Shown in pieces: positions 9,413-16,834 of a stretch of 64,000 nucleotides of DNA. The notes below the pieces were generated by a model. The model had not been told where the DNA came from and made no database searches. It saw nothing but the letters and a program-made list of their open reading frames with translations. The number at the start of each line of letters is the position of its first letter. The first letter of the stretch is position 1. This stretch comes from an uncultured Mucilaginibacter sp. (GTDB taxonomy: Bacteria > Bacteroidota > Bacteroidia > Sphingobacteriales > Sphingobacteriaceae), in NCBI RefSeq assembly GCF_946479965.1, contig NZ_CAMLHX010000011.1:30177-94176 (forward strand), written 5' to 3'. The position numbers and the translations under genes are program-made.

Positions 9413-9799
9413 TTAATTCATCCTGTAAGGCGCAATCAAATAAAACTCCGGGATCTGCACATCAAAAAAGGTGTTATCCAATAAACGCATCATGCGGTAT
9501 TGGCCCTTCATGTTGCCCATGTCGGTTTTCAAATTGCAGCCGGATACATATTCGTGCGAGTTACCCGGTTCAATTACCGGCTGCATTCCTACAACACCCT
9601 CGCCCTCTACCTCGCGCTTAGCTCCGTTCGAGTCAAAAATATACCAATGGCGGCTTAACAGGCGCACAGCATAGCTTCCGGTATTTTCAATATTTACCTT
9701 GTACGCGAACATAAAATGGTCGTTCGCCGGGTTGGAATACTCCGGCTGATAGATGGTTTCAACTGAAACCTTAACCCCGTCTGTTGTATAAGTAACCAT
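9413..9799 (-). CDS. apaG: ApaG (Co2+/Mg2+ efflux-associated protein)
   Basis: 128 residues, the usual ApaG length, all beta. Family motifs are visible: FMFAYKVNIENTGSYAVRLL, SRHWYIFDSNGAKREVEGEGVVGMQP and PGNSHEYVSGCNLKTDMGNM. ApaG is a single fibronectin-like domain, cytoplasmic, linked genetically to metal tolerance in enterobacteria; its biochemical role is unsettled. No signal peptide. Its 5' neighbour dusB has its own promoter and the gap is 113 bp, so apaG may be transcribed alone or by read-through. Confidence 0.93.
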   Translation of the reverse strand: MVTYTTDGVKVSVETIYQPEYSNPANDHFMFAYKVNIENTGSYAVRLLSRHWYIFDSNGAKREVEGEGVVGMQPVIEPGNSHEYVSGCNLKTDMGNMKGQYRMMRLLDNTFFDVQIPEFYLIAPYRMN

Positions 9800-9912
9800 A
9801 AAGTATTATCATTTAATTCAAATATATACCTCGTCTTCAAAAATCAGGCCATCCTAATGGCATAATTTTCAGCAATATATATTTTTTAACATTAAAAAAA
9901 CAAATGAAAGTG

Positions 9913-10923
9913 TTAAACTTCCATTACTGATACGAACGATGAGAAGCGGGGGTTGCGTTCAATCTCATTAAGTATATCGTCAAGTTCGTCAAAAGTGCCG
10001 GCGGTAACCAGTTTGGCGCGGTATTCTTTAAAATTTTCTATCCCTTTAAAATAATTAGAATAATGCCTGCGCATTTCGAAAACGCCTGTTTTTGGCCCCT
10101 TCCATTCAATTGATTTTACCAGGTGAGTGCGGCAAGCGTCAATGCGTTCGGCAAAGGTTGGTTTGTCCAGATGCTCGCCTGTAGCAAAATAATGCTTTAT
10201 CTCGCGAAAGATCCAGGGGTAACCAATTGCGGCGCGGCCTATCATCATGCCATCCACACCATATTCCATACGCCATGCTGCCGCTTTTTCGGGCGAATCA
10301 ATATCGCCATTACCAAAAATCGGGATCTGGATAAGCGGATTCTTCTTTATTTTACTGATGAGTGTCCAATCCGCCTGCCCTTTATACATTTGCGAGCGGG
10401 TCCGGCCGTGAATAGTAAGCGCTTTTATCCCTACATCCTGCAAACGCATAGCCACTTCTTCTACATTTTTGGTATTATCATCCCAACCTAAGCGGGTTTT
10501 AACCGTAACCGGCAAGTGTGTGCCTTCAACCACTGCTTTGGTCATGGCTACCATTTTATTAATATCCTGCAGTAAACTTGCTCCTGCGCCGCGGCAGGCC
10601 ACGTTTTTAACCGGGCAACCGTAGTTAATATCTATCAGATCAGGGTTAGCCAGCGTTGAGATCTCAGACGCTTCGCGCATGTGTTCAATATCGCTGCCAA
10701 AGATCTGTATCCCAATAGGGCGCTCGTATTCAAAAATATCCAGCTTTTTGCGGCTTTTTGCGGCATCGCGTATCAACCCTTCTGACGAGATAAACTCGGT
10801 ATACATCATATCCGCCCCATGCTGCTTGCATACGTAACGGAATGGCGGATCACTCACATCCTCCATCGGCGCCAGCAACAACGGGAACTCCCCTAAATCA
10901 ATATTTCCTATTTGTACAGACAT
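9913..10923 (-). CDS. dusB: tRNA-dihydrouridine synthase (DusB-like)
   Basis: 336 residues from MSVQIGNIDLG. An upstream in-frame extension to 10995 would run into the divergent gene and is not conserved in character. FMN-dependent reductase of uridine in the tRNA D-loop. Motifs: LLLAPMEDVSDPPFR at the N-terminus, NYGCPVKNVACRGAGASLL with the catalytic Cys of GCP, VKTRLGWD, ALTIHGRTRSQMY and GVDGMMIGRAAIGYPW for FMN phosphate binding. The Bacteroidetes DusB group fits best, although the class was not tested. It is divergent from the interrupted CPBP gene across 42 bp. Confidence 0.93.
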   Translation of the reverse strand: MSVQIGNIDLGEFPLLLAPMEDVSDPPFRYVCKQHGADMMYTEFISSEGLIRDAAKSRKKLDIFEYERPIGIQIFGSDIEHMREASEISTLANPDLIDINYGCPVKNVACRGAGASLLQDINKMVAMTKAVVEGTHLPVTVKTRLGWDDNTKNVEEVAMRLQDVGIKALTIHGRTRSQMYKGQADWTLISKIKKNPLIQIPIFGNGDIDSPEKAAAWRMEYGVDGMMIGRAAIGYPWIFREIKHYFATGEHLDKPTFAERIDACRTHLVKSIEWKGPKTGVFEMRRHYSNYFKGIENFKEYRAKLVTAGTFDELDDILNEIERNPRFSSFVSVMEV

Positions 10924-10942
10924 GCTTATCTTTAACCCATTG

Positions 10943-10950
10943 CAAAAATA
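10943..10950 (-). promoter_or_regulatory. -7 element TATTTTTG for dusB
   Basis: A perfect TAnnTTTG, 19 nt before the dusB ATG at 10923 and supporting that start. It sits within the 42-bp divergent gap. Confidence 0.5.
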
Positions 10951-10965
10951 CGAAAATTGATTTAA

Positions 10966-11886
10966 ATGACGTCTAACTCCGCTAACCGCCTGCAACCGGC
11001 ATTGCAGTTCCTTGTCCTGGTAGCCATTACCATTGGTATTATATTGGTTGGAAATTTAATTGGCGCAGGTATAGTAGTGGCATTTTATGGGTTGGATATG
11101 TTAATGAATATCGCCAAACTAGACCTGTCGGCCCCCGGTACGGTTAACGCCTTATGGGTATTACAAATAATAGGAACTACTGTACCATTGCTTATAGCGC
11201 CTTTGGTTTTTGCCCGGCTAGTTGTAAAACAACCGCAAGAGTATCTAAAGCCGTCATTCAAATTTCCGTGGGCCATGCTGGTTATTGTTTTTTGCGTAAT
11301 GATGGTATCGTCGCCGCTGATAGAGCTTTTAAGCCGTATCAACCAAAATATGGTGCTGCCTGAATATCTGAACAGTGTACAAAAATGGATGCGTGAGAGC
11401 GAAGATAAAGCCGAAAAACTAATAACAGTGCTGTTAAAAATGGATACCATTTTTGGCGTGATTGCAAACGTAATTGCCGTTGGGCTTTTTACCGCCATTG
11501 TTGAAGAGCTGATGTTCAGAGGCTGCGTGCAAACCATTTTTTTTAAATAGACAGGCAATGTGCATGCCGCCGTTTGGATAACAGGCATCTTGTTCAGCGC
11601 ATTCCACATGGAGTTTTTTGGCTTTTTGCCGCGCTTGCTATTGGGCGTGTTATTCGGCTATTTTACTGCCTGGAGCGGCAGCATATGGCCGGCTGTTTGG
11701 GGCCACTTTTTAAATAATAGTACCGCCGTTATTGCCGTTTACCTTTATCAACACAAATTAGTAAAGGTAGACCCCAACGGTACCCATATTTTTAACTACC
11801 CGGCCTATGTGTTTAGCTTTATAATTGTGCTATTTTTGCTGTTCCTGTATCATAATATCGCCAAAAAGGAGAAAATAGCGTCGTAA
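10966..11886 (+). pseudogene. CPBP-family intramembrane metalloprotease interrupted by an in-frame TAG
   Basis: Codons 1-194 and 196-306 lie in the same frame, separated only by TAG at 11548-11550. Read through, they form one normal CPBP (Abi) protein of 306 residues with about eight membrane helices. The glutamate motif E180-E181-LMFR185 lies before the stop. The F-S-A-F-H214 histidine motif and the late H in AVWGHFLNN lie after it. A tryptophan (TGG to TAG) would fit FFK-W-TGN. Translation up to the stop would lack the catalytic histidines. It is either a true nonsense mutation or a base-call error. DUF2007, cdsA and psd follow in the same direction with tight spacing, so transcription of the operon probably continues. 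Confidence 0.8.
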
Positions 11887-11893
11887 GCACAAA

Positions 11894-12100
11894 ATGGAGA
11901 AAAACTGGATAAAGATCTTTACCTCTTCTGATTTTTATAAATCTGAACTTGTAAAACAGGTGCTGTGCGAAAATGAAATAGATGCCGTTTTGCTTAACAA
12001 ACAGGCTTCCTCTCACCGCGACTTTGGCAACGTGGAAGTTTATATCCACCAGGAAAACTTTAGTCGCGCCATAGAGGTAATGGTCCTTAATCAATATTGA
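11894..12100 (+). CDS. DUF2007 domain protein
   Basis: A 68-residue protein, the size of a single DUF2007 (putative signal-transducing) domain. It shows the family pattern: an N-terminal WIKIFTS strand, SELVKQVLCENEIDAVLLN, a VEVYIHQENFSRA strand-helix and a terminal hydrophobic helix. It is predicted cytoplasmic with a ferredoxin-like fold. It lies 7 nt after the CPBP gene and 6 nt before cdsA, in one operon. The role is not established; similar small proteins are often found beside membrane lipid genes in this group. Confidence 0.8.
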   Translation: MEKNWIKIFTSSDFYKSELVKQVLCENEIDAVLLNKQASSHRDFGNVEVYIHQENFSRAIEVMVLNQY

Positions 12101-12106
12101 ATTTTT

Positions 12107-12913
12107 ATGAAAACCCGTGCCATTACCGGCTTCTTCTTTGTTATTGTGATGCTGGCCTCGGTTTTAACCGGCCAATACGTTTTTGACGTTTTTTACTTTT
12201 TGCTGGCCGGCTTTTGCTTATGGGAGTTTTACGGGCTGCTTAAAAAAAGCGGTATAGGGCCAAGTTTAGCCTCGGGCTTTATCAACGCAACCGCTATTTA
12301 TGTAGTGTTTATGCTGGCTGTGAAAGATCCTGAACTTGGCAAGTTGATAATGCTATTACCGGTAACACTTGCCGCTATATTTATTCAGGAGCTTTATAAA
12401 ACTTCCGAAAAGCCTTTCACCAATGTCGCGTATACATATATCGGACTTATTTATGTTATAATTCCATTCTCTGTCTTCCACGCGCTGGGTTATATTAACG
12501 GAACTTTTAACTTTCATATCCCACTATCGTTCCTGCTGATGCTTTGGGCCAATGATACCGGCGCATACCTGGTGGGAAGTAAAATGGGCAGGACCAAACT
12601 TTTTGAGCGCCATTCCCCTAAAAAAACCTGGGAAGGTTTTATTGGCGGTATCCTGATAACCGTTGGCGTGGCATTTATACTTAATCACTACTATACAGAC
12701 CTGGCGCTGCAGCACCTGATTGGCATGGCGCTTATCATTAGTATTGTGGGTACCGCGGGCGACTTAGTAGAATCAATGCTTAAACGCAGCCTGAATGTAA
12801 AGGACTCCGGGGGTATATTACCGGGACACGGCGGACTGCTCGACAGGTTTGACGGACTGCTTATGGCCGCACCAATTGTATACGCATACCTATACTTTGT
12901 TACAAATGCTTAG
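12107..12913 (+). CDS. cdsA: Phosphatidate cytidylyltransferase CdsA
   Basis: 268 residues and about seven to eight membrane helices. It converts phosphatidate and CTP to CDP-diacylglycerol. The CdsA signature is intact: LKRSLNVKDSGGILPGHGG then LLDRFDGLL near the C-terminus. The mid-protein WANDTGAYLVGSKMGRTKL and SPKKTWEGFIGG are also family blocks. It stands just before psd, so the operon supplies two consecutive parts of the phosphatidylethanolamine route, CDP-DAG formation and PS decarboxylation; phosphatidylserine synthase is elsewhere. Confidence 0.96.
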   Translation: MKTRAITGFFFVIVMLASVLTGQYVFDVFYFLLAGFCLWEFYGLLKKSGIGPSLASGFINATAIYVVFMLAVKDPELGKLIMLLPVTLAAIFIQELYKTSEKPFTNVAYTYIGLIYVIIPFSVFHALGYINGTFNFHIPLSFLLMLWANDTGAYLVGSKMGRTKLFERHSPKKTWEGFIGGILITVGVAFILNHYYTDLALQHLIGMALIISIVGTAGDLVESMLKRSLNVKDSGGILPGHGGLLDRFDGLLMAAPIVYAYLYFVTNA

Positions 12914-12934
12914 TTTTGCATAAAATTTATTTCA

Positions 12935-13597
12935 ATGACTTTTCATAAAGAGGGATACACTTCACTGGCACTTTGCATTCTTTTCATATTTGTTTTGAAT
13001 GCGGCCATTCAATTTTATTTTCCGCAGGCAACTGTGTTTAAGTGGATAATTTACATCTTATCGTTTCTGCTGTTTGTAACCATAGTTCAATTTTTCCGCA
13101 GCCCAAACCTGCTTATTACGCAGGACGAAAAAGTGGTGCTCTGCCCAGCCGATGGTAAGGTGGTAGTAATTGAAGAGACCAACGAGCCGGAATTTTTAAA
13201 AGATAAACGCATCCAGGTATCAGTATTCATGTCACCGGTTAATGTGCACGTTAACCGCAACCCTATTAGCGGCGTGGTAAAATATTTTAAATATCACCCG
13301 GGCAAATACTTGGTAGCATGGCACCCCAAGTCGTCAACAGAGAACGAACGTACCACTGTAGTTACCGAAACTAAAACAGGTCAGCAGGTATTGTTCAGGC
13401 AAATTGCAGGTGCGCTTGCCCGACGCATTGTATGGTACGTAAAAGAAGGCGATAAGGTAGAGCAGGGCGAACAGTTTGGCTTTATCAAATTTGGATCAAG
13501 GGTTGATGTGTTCTTGCCCCTGGGATCAAAAATTAATGTAGAGATAGGCGAAGTAGTTAAAGGCGGAACAACCGTACTGGCAGAGCTTCCGGCTTAA
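12935..13597 (+). CDS. psd: Phosphatidylserine decarboxylase proenzyme (short form)
   Basis: 220 residues, typical of the short archaeal/Bacteroidetes-type Psd. Two N-terminal membrane helices (about 8-55) are followed by the catalytic domain: VLCPADGKVV, SVFMSPVNVHVNRNPISG, and ARRIVWYVKEGDKVEQGEQFG. The self-cleavage site is FG187-S188-RVDVFLP; cleavage before Ser188 makes the pyruvoyl group of the alpha subunit. It converts phosphatidylserine to phosphatidylethanolamine at the inner membrane. It is the last gene of the CPBP-DUF2007-cdsA-psd operon, 21 nt after cdsA, and followed by a strong terminator. Confidence 0.95.
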   Translation: MTFHKEGYTSLALCILFIFVLNAAIQFYFPQATVFKWIIYILSFLLFVTIVQFFRSPNLLITQDEKVVLCPADGKVVVIEETNEPEFLKDKRIQVSVFMSPVNVHVNRNPISGVVKYFKYHPGKYLVAWHPKSSTENERTTVVTETKTGQQVLFRQIAGALARRIVWYVKEGDKVEQGEQFGFIKFGSRVDVFLPLGSKINVEIGEVVKGGTTVLAELPA

Positions 13598-13621
13598 ATA
13601 GAATTTATTTAGAGAATTTCT

Positions 13622-13654
13622 AAAAGCTTTCGGCTAATAACCGAAAGCTTTTTT
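13622..13654 (+). terminator. Terminator after psd
   Basis: AAAAGCTTTCGG (13622-13633) pairs perfectly with CCGAAAGCTTTT (13641-13652), followed by T residues. Confidence 0.85.
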
Positions 13655-13690
13655 GTTTGCGATTTTAAGCGGCATCAAAAAAACCATCAA

Positions 13691-13726
13691 ACACAAAAAA
13701 GCCTTTCTGAAATTCAGAAAGGCTTT
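13691..13726 (-). terminator. Terminator after rplS
   Basis: On the minus strand AAAGCCTTTCTGA and TCAGAAAGGCTTT form a 13-bp stem with a 3-nt loop, followed by TTTTTG. It lies 21 nt after the rplS stop. Confidence 0.85.
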
Positions 13727-13746
13727 ATATACTTTATAAAAGTAAA

Positions 13747-14100
13747 TTACTTTACTATACGTTTTGCTTTGATACGTGCTGCTTTACCGGTAAGTTCGCG
13801 CAGGTAGAACAATTTAGCGCGACGTACTTTACCAAAGCTGTTCACTTCAACTTTATCAATGTTTGGTGAGTTAGCAGGAAAGATACGCTCAACACCTATA
13901 CCGTTAGAAACTTTACGCACGGTAAACGTTTCAGAAACGCCTGTGCTGTTACGTTGGATAACAACGCCCTGGTAAACCTGGATACGCTCTTTGTTACCTT
14001 CTCTGATTTTATAGTGTACGCTTACAGTATCGCCTGCTTTGAAAGACGGAAGATTGTTAACTGTTACTGTTTGCTCTTCGACAAATTTTATTAAATCCAT
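13747..14100 (-). CDS. rplS: 50S ribosomal protein bL19
   Basis: 117 residues, the normal L19 length. Family blocks are intact: [61 protein letters not shown] and AKLFYLREL at the end. L19 lies at the 30S-50S interface. It is the last gene of the rpsP-rimM-trmD-rplS order. The 146-bp gap after trmD contains a possible promoter of its own, so L19 may be made partly independently of trmD. Confidence 0.97.
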   Translation of the reverse strand: MDLIKFVEEQTVTVNNLPSFKAGDTVSVHYKIREGNKERIQVYQGVVIQRNSTGVSETFTVRKVSNGIGVERIFPANSPNIDKVEVNSFGKVRRAKLFYLRELTGKAARIKAKRIVK

Positions 14101-14147
14101 GATTTTAAGCTCTTAAAGCGACTTTTAGTCCCCTAAAAATCGGATTG

Positions 14148-14155
14148 CAAGTATA
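14148..14155 (-). promoter_or_regulatory. Possible -7 element TATACTTG for rplS
   Basis: One mismatch to TAnnTTTG, 47 nt before the rplS ATG. No convincing -33 element is seen. Confidence 0.3.
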
Positions 14156-14246
14156 GGGATTATTTTTGAGAATTAAAAAACGATTTTAAAAAATTCCACA
14201 ATTTGTGTTTTATTAACAAAAGGCCTCAAATTGTGAGTGATTTTAA

Positions 14247-14921
14247 TTACTCTAACAGATCAGGCCGACGTTGTTTCGTGCGTTCCACAGCCTGATCAAA
14301 GCGCCATTTTTCAATTTCACCTGCGTGGCCGCTTAATAGTATATCGGGTACTTTGTGACCGTTCCAGTCTGCCGGGCGCGTGTAAACCGGGGCATCCAGC
14401 AAGCCATCCTGAAAAGAATCAGAAAGCGCAGATGTTTCGTCATTCAGCACGCCGGGTATCAATCGCACTACTGCATCTACCAAAACCGCTGCCGGCAGCT
14501 CGCCGCCTGAAAGTACATAGTCGCCTATAGAGATCTCGCGGGTAACGTAAATGTCGCGGATGCGCTGGTCTATGCCTTTATAATGCCCGCAAAGAATGAT
14601 AATGTTCTTTTTAGAGGAAAGTTGATTGGCTATTGGCTGGTTAAGCGTTTCGCCATCGGGTGTCATAAAGATCACCTCATCATATTCCCGTTCACTTTTT
14701 AGCTTTTCAATACAGGCGGCAAAAGGCGCAATGCCCATTACCATACCGCTGCCACCGCCGTAAGGGTAGTCGTCTACACTTTTCTGCTTATTGGTGGCGT
14801 AGTCGCGCAGATTATGAACATGTATCTCGCTGATGCCTTTTTTTTGCGCCCGCAGTAAAATTGAGTGAGCAAAAGGACTTTCCAACAAACCCGGCAATAC
14901 AGAGATGATATCAAAACGCAT
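14247..14921 (-). CDS. trmD: tRNA (guanine-N1-)-methyltransferase TrmD
   Basis: 224 residues from [13 protein letters not shown], the true TrmD N-terminus. The frame stays open to 14990 but that extension has no family character. TrmD makes m1G37 in tRNAs to prevent frameshifting, using S-adenosylmethionine bound in a trefoil knot. Motifs: [27 protein letters not shown], and [15 protein letters not shown] in the knot. The C-terminal half contains [19 protein letters not shown]. It is separated from rimM by a three-gene cassette and preceded by a hairpin repeat and its own TAnnTTTG element. Confidence 0.96.
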   Translation of the reverse strand: MRFDIISVLPGLLESPFAHSILLRAQKKGISEIHVHNLRDYATNKQKSVDDYPYGGGSGMVMGIAPFAACIEKLKSEREYDEVIFMTPDGETLNQPIANQLSSKKNIIILCGHYKGIDQRIRDIYVTREISIGDYVLSGGELPAAVLVDAVVRLIPGVLNDETSALSDSFQDGLLDAPVYTRPADWNGHKVPDILLSGHAGEIEKWRFDQAVERTKQRRPDLLE

Positions 14922-14925
14922 GGGG

Positions 14926-14933
14926 CAAAGATA
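14926..14933 (-). promoter_or_regulatory. -7 element TATCTTTG directly before trmD
   Basis: A perfect TAnnTTTG whose last base is 4 nt from the trmD ATG. If used, the transcript is leaderless or nearly so. It would give trmD its own promoter downstream of the inserted cassette. Confidence 0.5.
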
Positions 14934-14958
14934 GGTTTTTTGTGATAGTCGGGAAGTA

Positions 14959-15005
14959 GAGCCAGGAATCAAGACAAACCAGATTAACATCTTGATTCTT
15001 GGCTC
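14959..15005. repeat. Hairpin repeat of the CTTGATTCTTGGCTC family
   Basis: GAGCCAGGAATCAAGA (14959-14974) pairs with TCTTGATTCTTGGCTC (14990-15005) at 15 of 16 positions. It lies between trmD and the VOC gene. A related copy ends trhO at 37.1 kb. Confidence 0.65.
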
Positions 15006-15024
15006 TTGATTCCTGAATCTAATA

Positions 15025-15438
15025 TCACACTTTCCAATCCGGCGATACCGCGATTCTGCACTGAATTATCCAGCGGTGGCCAAAGGGGTCTGTAAACTCG
15101 CCCTGCCTGTAACCATATTCAAAATCAGTTACGGGCATATGCAAAACGGCTCCTGCCGTAATGGCCTGGTTAAATACCGCGTGCACATCATCAACAAATA
15201 ATCCTATACTTACAGTGCCGCCTCTTGCTTTATCCGGCGGAATTGTACCGCTGAATTGGGTGATCTCATGCAGATGAAACAATGCACCATCAATAGTAAG
15301 TTCGGCAACATGAATACTGCCATCATCATTTCTTAAACAGAAATTTTCACTGGCGTTAAGGGCGTTTTTATAGAAATTAATATCCGTTGTTCCGTTGGGA
15401 ATGGCCAACATAGGCGCGAAAGCTATTATTGTTTTCAT
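15025..15438 (-). CDS. VOC-family protein (PhnB/glyoxalase-like)
   Basis: 137 residues with two beta-alpha-beta-beta-beta halves. The N-terminal half has [13 protein letters not shown], the PhnB-like pattern, and ALFHLHEI. The C-terminal half has [21 protein letters not shown] then [16 protein letters not shown], which is the typical metal-site strand ending. Proteins of this group include glyoxalases, fosfomycin- and bleomycin-resistance proteins and PhnB-like proteins; the substrate is unknown. It is the third gene of a membrane protein-XRE-VOC cassette placed between rimM and trmD, 20 nt after the XRE gene. Confidence 0.82.
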   Translation of the reverse strand: MKTIIAFAPMLAIPNGTTDINFYKNALNASENFCLRNDDGSIHVAELTIDGALFHLHEITQFSGTIPPDKARGGTVSIGLFVDDVHAVFNQAITAGAVLHMPVTDFEYGYRQGEFTDPFGHRWIIQCRIAVSPDWKV

Positions 15439-15458
15439 AAAATGGTTTTTAACAATAG

Positions 15459-15659
15459 TTAATCATTGCCATCCAGCATAAAAACCTCTTCTACCGGTTT
15501 ATTAAATACTTTGGCAATTTTTAGCGCCAGCACCGTTGAAGGTACGTATTTATTACTTTCGATAGTATTTATTGTTTGCCGGGATACGCCTATCAGGTCG
15601 GCTAATTCGCCTTGGGTTATGTTTTTAATGGCGCGTTCAACGCGTATATTATTTTTCAT
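15459..15659 (-). CDS. Small XRE-family transcriptional regulator
   Basis: 66 residues, essentially one HTH_3 domain: RVERAIKNITQGELADLIGV as helices 1-2, SRQTINTIESNKYVPS as the recognition helix, and LALKIAKVFNKPVEEVF for helices 4-5. It has no effector domain. These tiny Cro/C1-type regulators commonly sit beside a small membrane-protein gene and repress it. That is the arrangement here: the four-helix membrane protein gene ends 4 nt upstream, and an inverted repeat lies just before that gene. The likely operator is 16109-16151. Confidence 0.9.
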   Translation of the reverse strand: MKNNIRVERAIKNITQGELADLIGVSRQTINTIESNKYVPSTVLALKIAKVFNKPVEEVFMLDGND

Positions 15660-15663
15660 GGCC

Positions 15664-16107
15664 TTACTCTCTATGTTTAAGCTGACTGTTCGCCTGATAT
15701 ATTACCCACCTGAAACGGATAATAAAAAACAATAGCGGTGTAAATATAAAGTGTGCTGCAATGCCGATAAACATATGCCAATTGGTTATTAATACTATAC
15801 AAATAATTAAACCTATATAATTAAAATAGATAGACCATTGTAACGAGTCAAGGCGTAACTGGGCTATGTGTTCGTCCTCTATCTTTTCTTTGGTAAAGGC
15901 TATCAGCAATAAGCCGCAGATCAGCGTTAACAAAATAATGTCAGTTACCAATTCGCGAAAGTCGGTTTTGCCGGCAACCGAATGGTGATGCAAAGCAACC
16001 ATATGCGCGTCCAAAAAAACGTGTATAAGCGAAATTGCAACCCCGATTATAAACAGCACAACACCATATTTGCGCCAGGGATAAGGGAATAAAAAACGTG
16101 ATTTCAT
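15664..16107 (-). CDS. Small four-helix membrane protein, partner of the XRE regulator
   Basis: 147 residues from MKSRFLFPYPWRKYG. The frame extends to 16170, but that would cover the inverted repeat, and a lysine/arginine-rich start directly before helix 1 is more likely. Four hydrophobic segments are visible: GVVLFIIGVAISLIHVF, IILLTLICGLLLIAF, FNYIGLIICIVLI and FIGIAAHFIFTPLLFFII. A DEH-containing cytoplasmic loop (EKIEDEHIAQLRLDSLQW) resembles the DExxxxxR/S region of regulator-linked membrane proteins in Firmicutes and Bacteroidetes. The function is unknown. Confidence 0.75.
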   Translation of the reverse strand: MKSRFLFPYPWRKYGVVLFIIGVAISLIHVFLDAHMVALHHHSVAGKTDFRELVTDIILLTLICGLLLIAFTKEKIEDEHIAQLRLDSLQWSIYFNYIGLIICIVLITNWHMFIGIAAHFIFTPLLFFIIRFRWVIYQANSQLKHRE

Positions 16108-16108
16108 T

Positions 16109-16151
16109 TTTGTAAAGTTTGATTTACCAAATGTAAAATAAACTTTACAAA
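16109..16151 (-). promoter_or_regulatory. Probable operator/promoter region of the membrane protein-XRE-VOC cassette
   Basis: TTTGTAAAGTTT (16109-16120) and AAACTTTACAAA (16140-16151) form a perfect 12-bp inverted repeat around a 19-bp AT-rich centre. The element ends 1 nt before the proposed ATG. A second dyad, TGTCAA/TTGACA (16153-16170), lies just upstream. This fits binding by a dimeric XRE regulator. Confidence 0.55.
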
Positions 16152-16178
16152 TGTCAAGTATATTTGACAATTTGTTTT

Positions 16179-16703
16179 TTAATCCAGATAAATCTCCAGT
16201 AAACCATCCGGCAAATCAACCATAACAATCTCCTTAACTACATCTATTCCTTTAACGGTTGCTTCGTTTAGTGGGAAAAGCACCTCGCAGCCTTTATAGG
16301 TAACGGCTGCTATTAGTTGTTGAGGATATTCGTGTATGGCGGTAATCACTCCAAGTTCGCCTTCGTTTTCGTCTACAGCTGTAAAGTCTATCAAGTCTTT
16401 TAAGGTGAAATCGCTTTTTCTCTTTTTTGGTTTAAGTTTATTGGGCAGATAGATGTCCTTTTTTACTAGGATTGATGCTTTTTCAATGGTATCCACATCC
16501 TCCAGGTACAGGTAGGCGGAGTTTTTTTGATTGTACTTTATGGATTCAACGAAGTAAGGTGCCAGCTTACCGCCTACTTCGATAAACAGGGCATTGAAGT
16601 TGATGTCGTCCAACCCGTCAAAATCAACATACAGCTGCATTTCGCCTTTAAGGCCCTTGGTTTTAAGCACACTGCCTATCCTGAAATGATCTTCTATCTT
16701 CAT
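16179..16703 (-). CDS. rimM: Ribosome maturation factor RimM
   Basis: 174 residues, the standard RimM size. The N-terminal RimM domain begins FRIGSVLKTKGLKGEMQLYVDF, and the C-terminal PRC-barrel contains FTLKDLIDFTAVDENEGELG then VLFPLNEATVKGIDVVKEIV. It assists maturation of the 16S 3' domain and binds ribosomal protein S19. It follows rpsP in the conserved order, but trmD is displaced by the three-gene cassette. A hairpin repeat and a terminator-like hairpin lie in the 131-bp gap behind rpsP. Confidence 0.96.
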   Translation of the reverse strand: MKIEDHFRIGSVLKTKGLKGEMQLYVDFDGLDDINFNALFIEVGGKLAPYFVESIKYNQKNSAYLYLEDVDTIEKASILVKKDIYLPNKLKPKKRKSDFTLKDLIDFTAVDENEGELGVITAIHEYPQQLIAAVTYKGCEVLFPLNEATVKGIDVVKEIVMVDLPDGLLEIYLD

Positions 16704-16729
16704 ACCGAATTTACTCTTTAAATATTTGT

Positions 16730-16755
16730 GTCATTGCGAGGCACGAAGCAATGAC
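16730..16755. repeat. Single hairpin copy of the TCATTGCGAGG repeat
   Basis: GTCATTGC and GCAATGAC are perfect arms around GAGGCACGAA. It is nearly identical to the half-element at 3333-3356 and sits just upstream of rimM. Confidence 0.7.
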
Positions 16756-16776
16756 AACCGATTATTATCTAAACAA

Positions 16777-16811
16777 CAATGGCGAAGATCCTCTTGGATG
16801 CTTCGCCATTG
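16777..16811 (-). terminator. Hairpin after rpsP (terminator or attenuator)
   Basis: CAATGGCGAAG and CTTCGCCATTG form a perfect 11-bp stem with an inner GATCC/GGATG pairing. It lies 24 nt after the rpsP stop. The T tract on the minus strand is weak, so it may reduce rather than stop read-through into rimM. Confidence 0.5.
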
Positions 16812-16834
16812 TATTTGAAACAAGTTCAAAAAAA

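Noticed and set aside
10966..11886. Programmed read-through or amber recoding in the CPBP gene
   Set aside because: No stem-loop or recoding signal seen next to the TAG, and no pyrrolysine genes in the window; a mutation or sequencing error is simpler.
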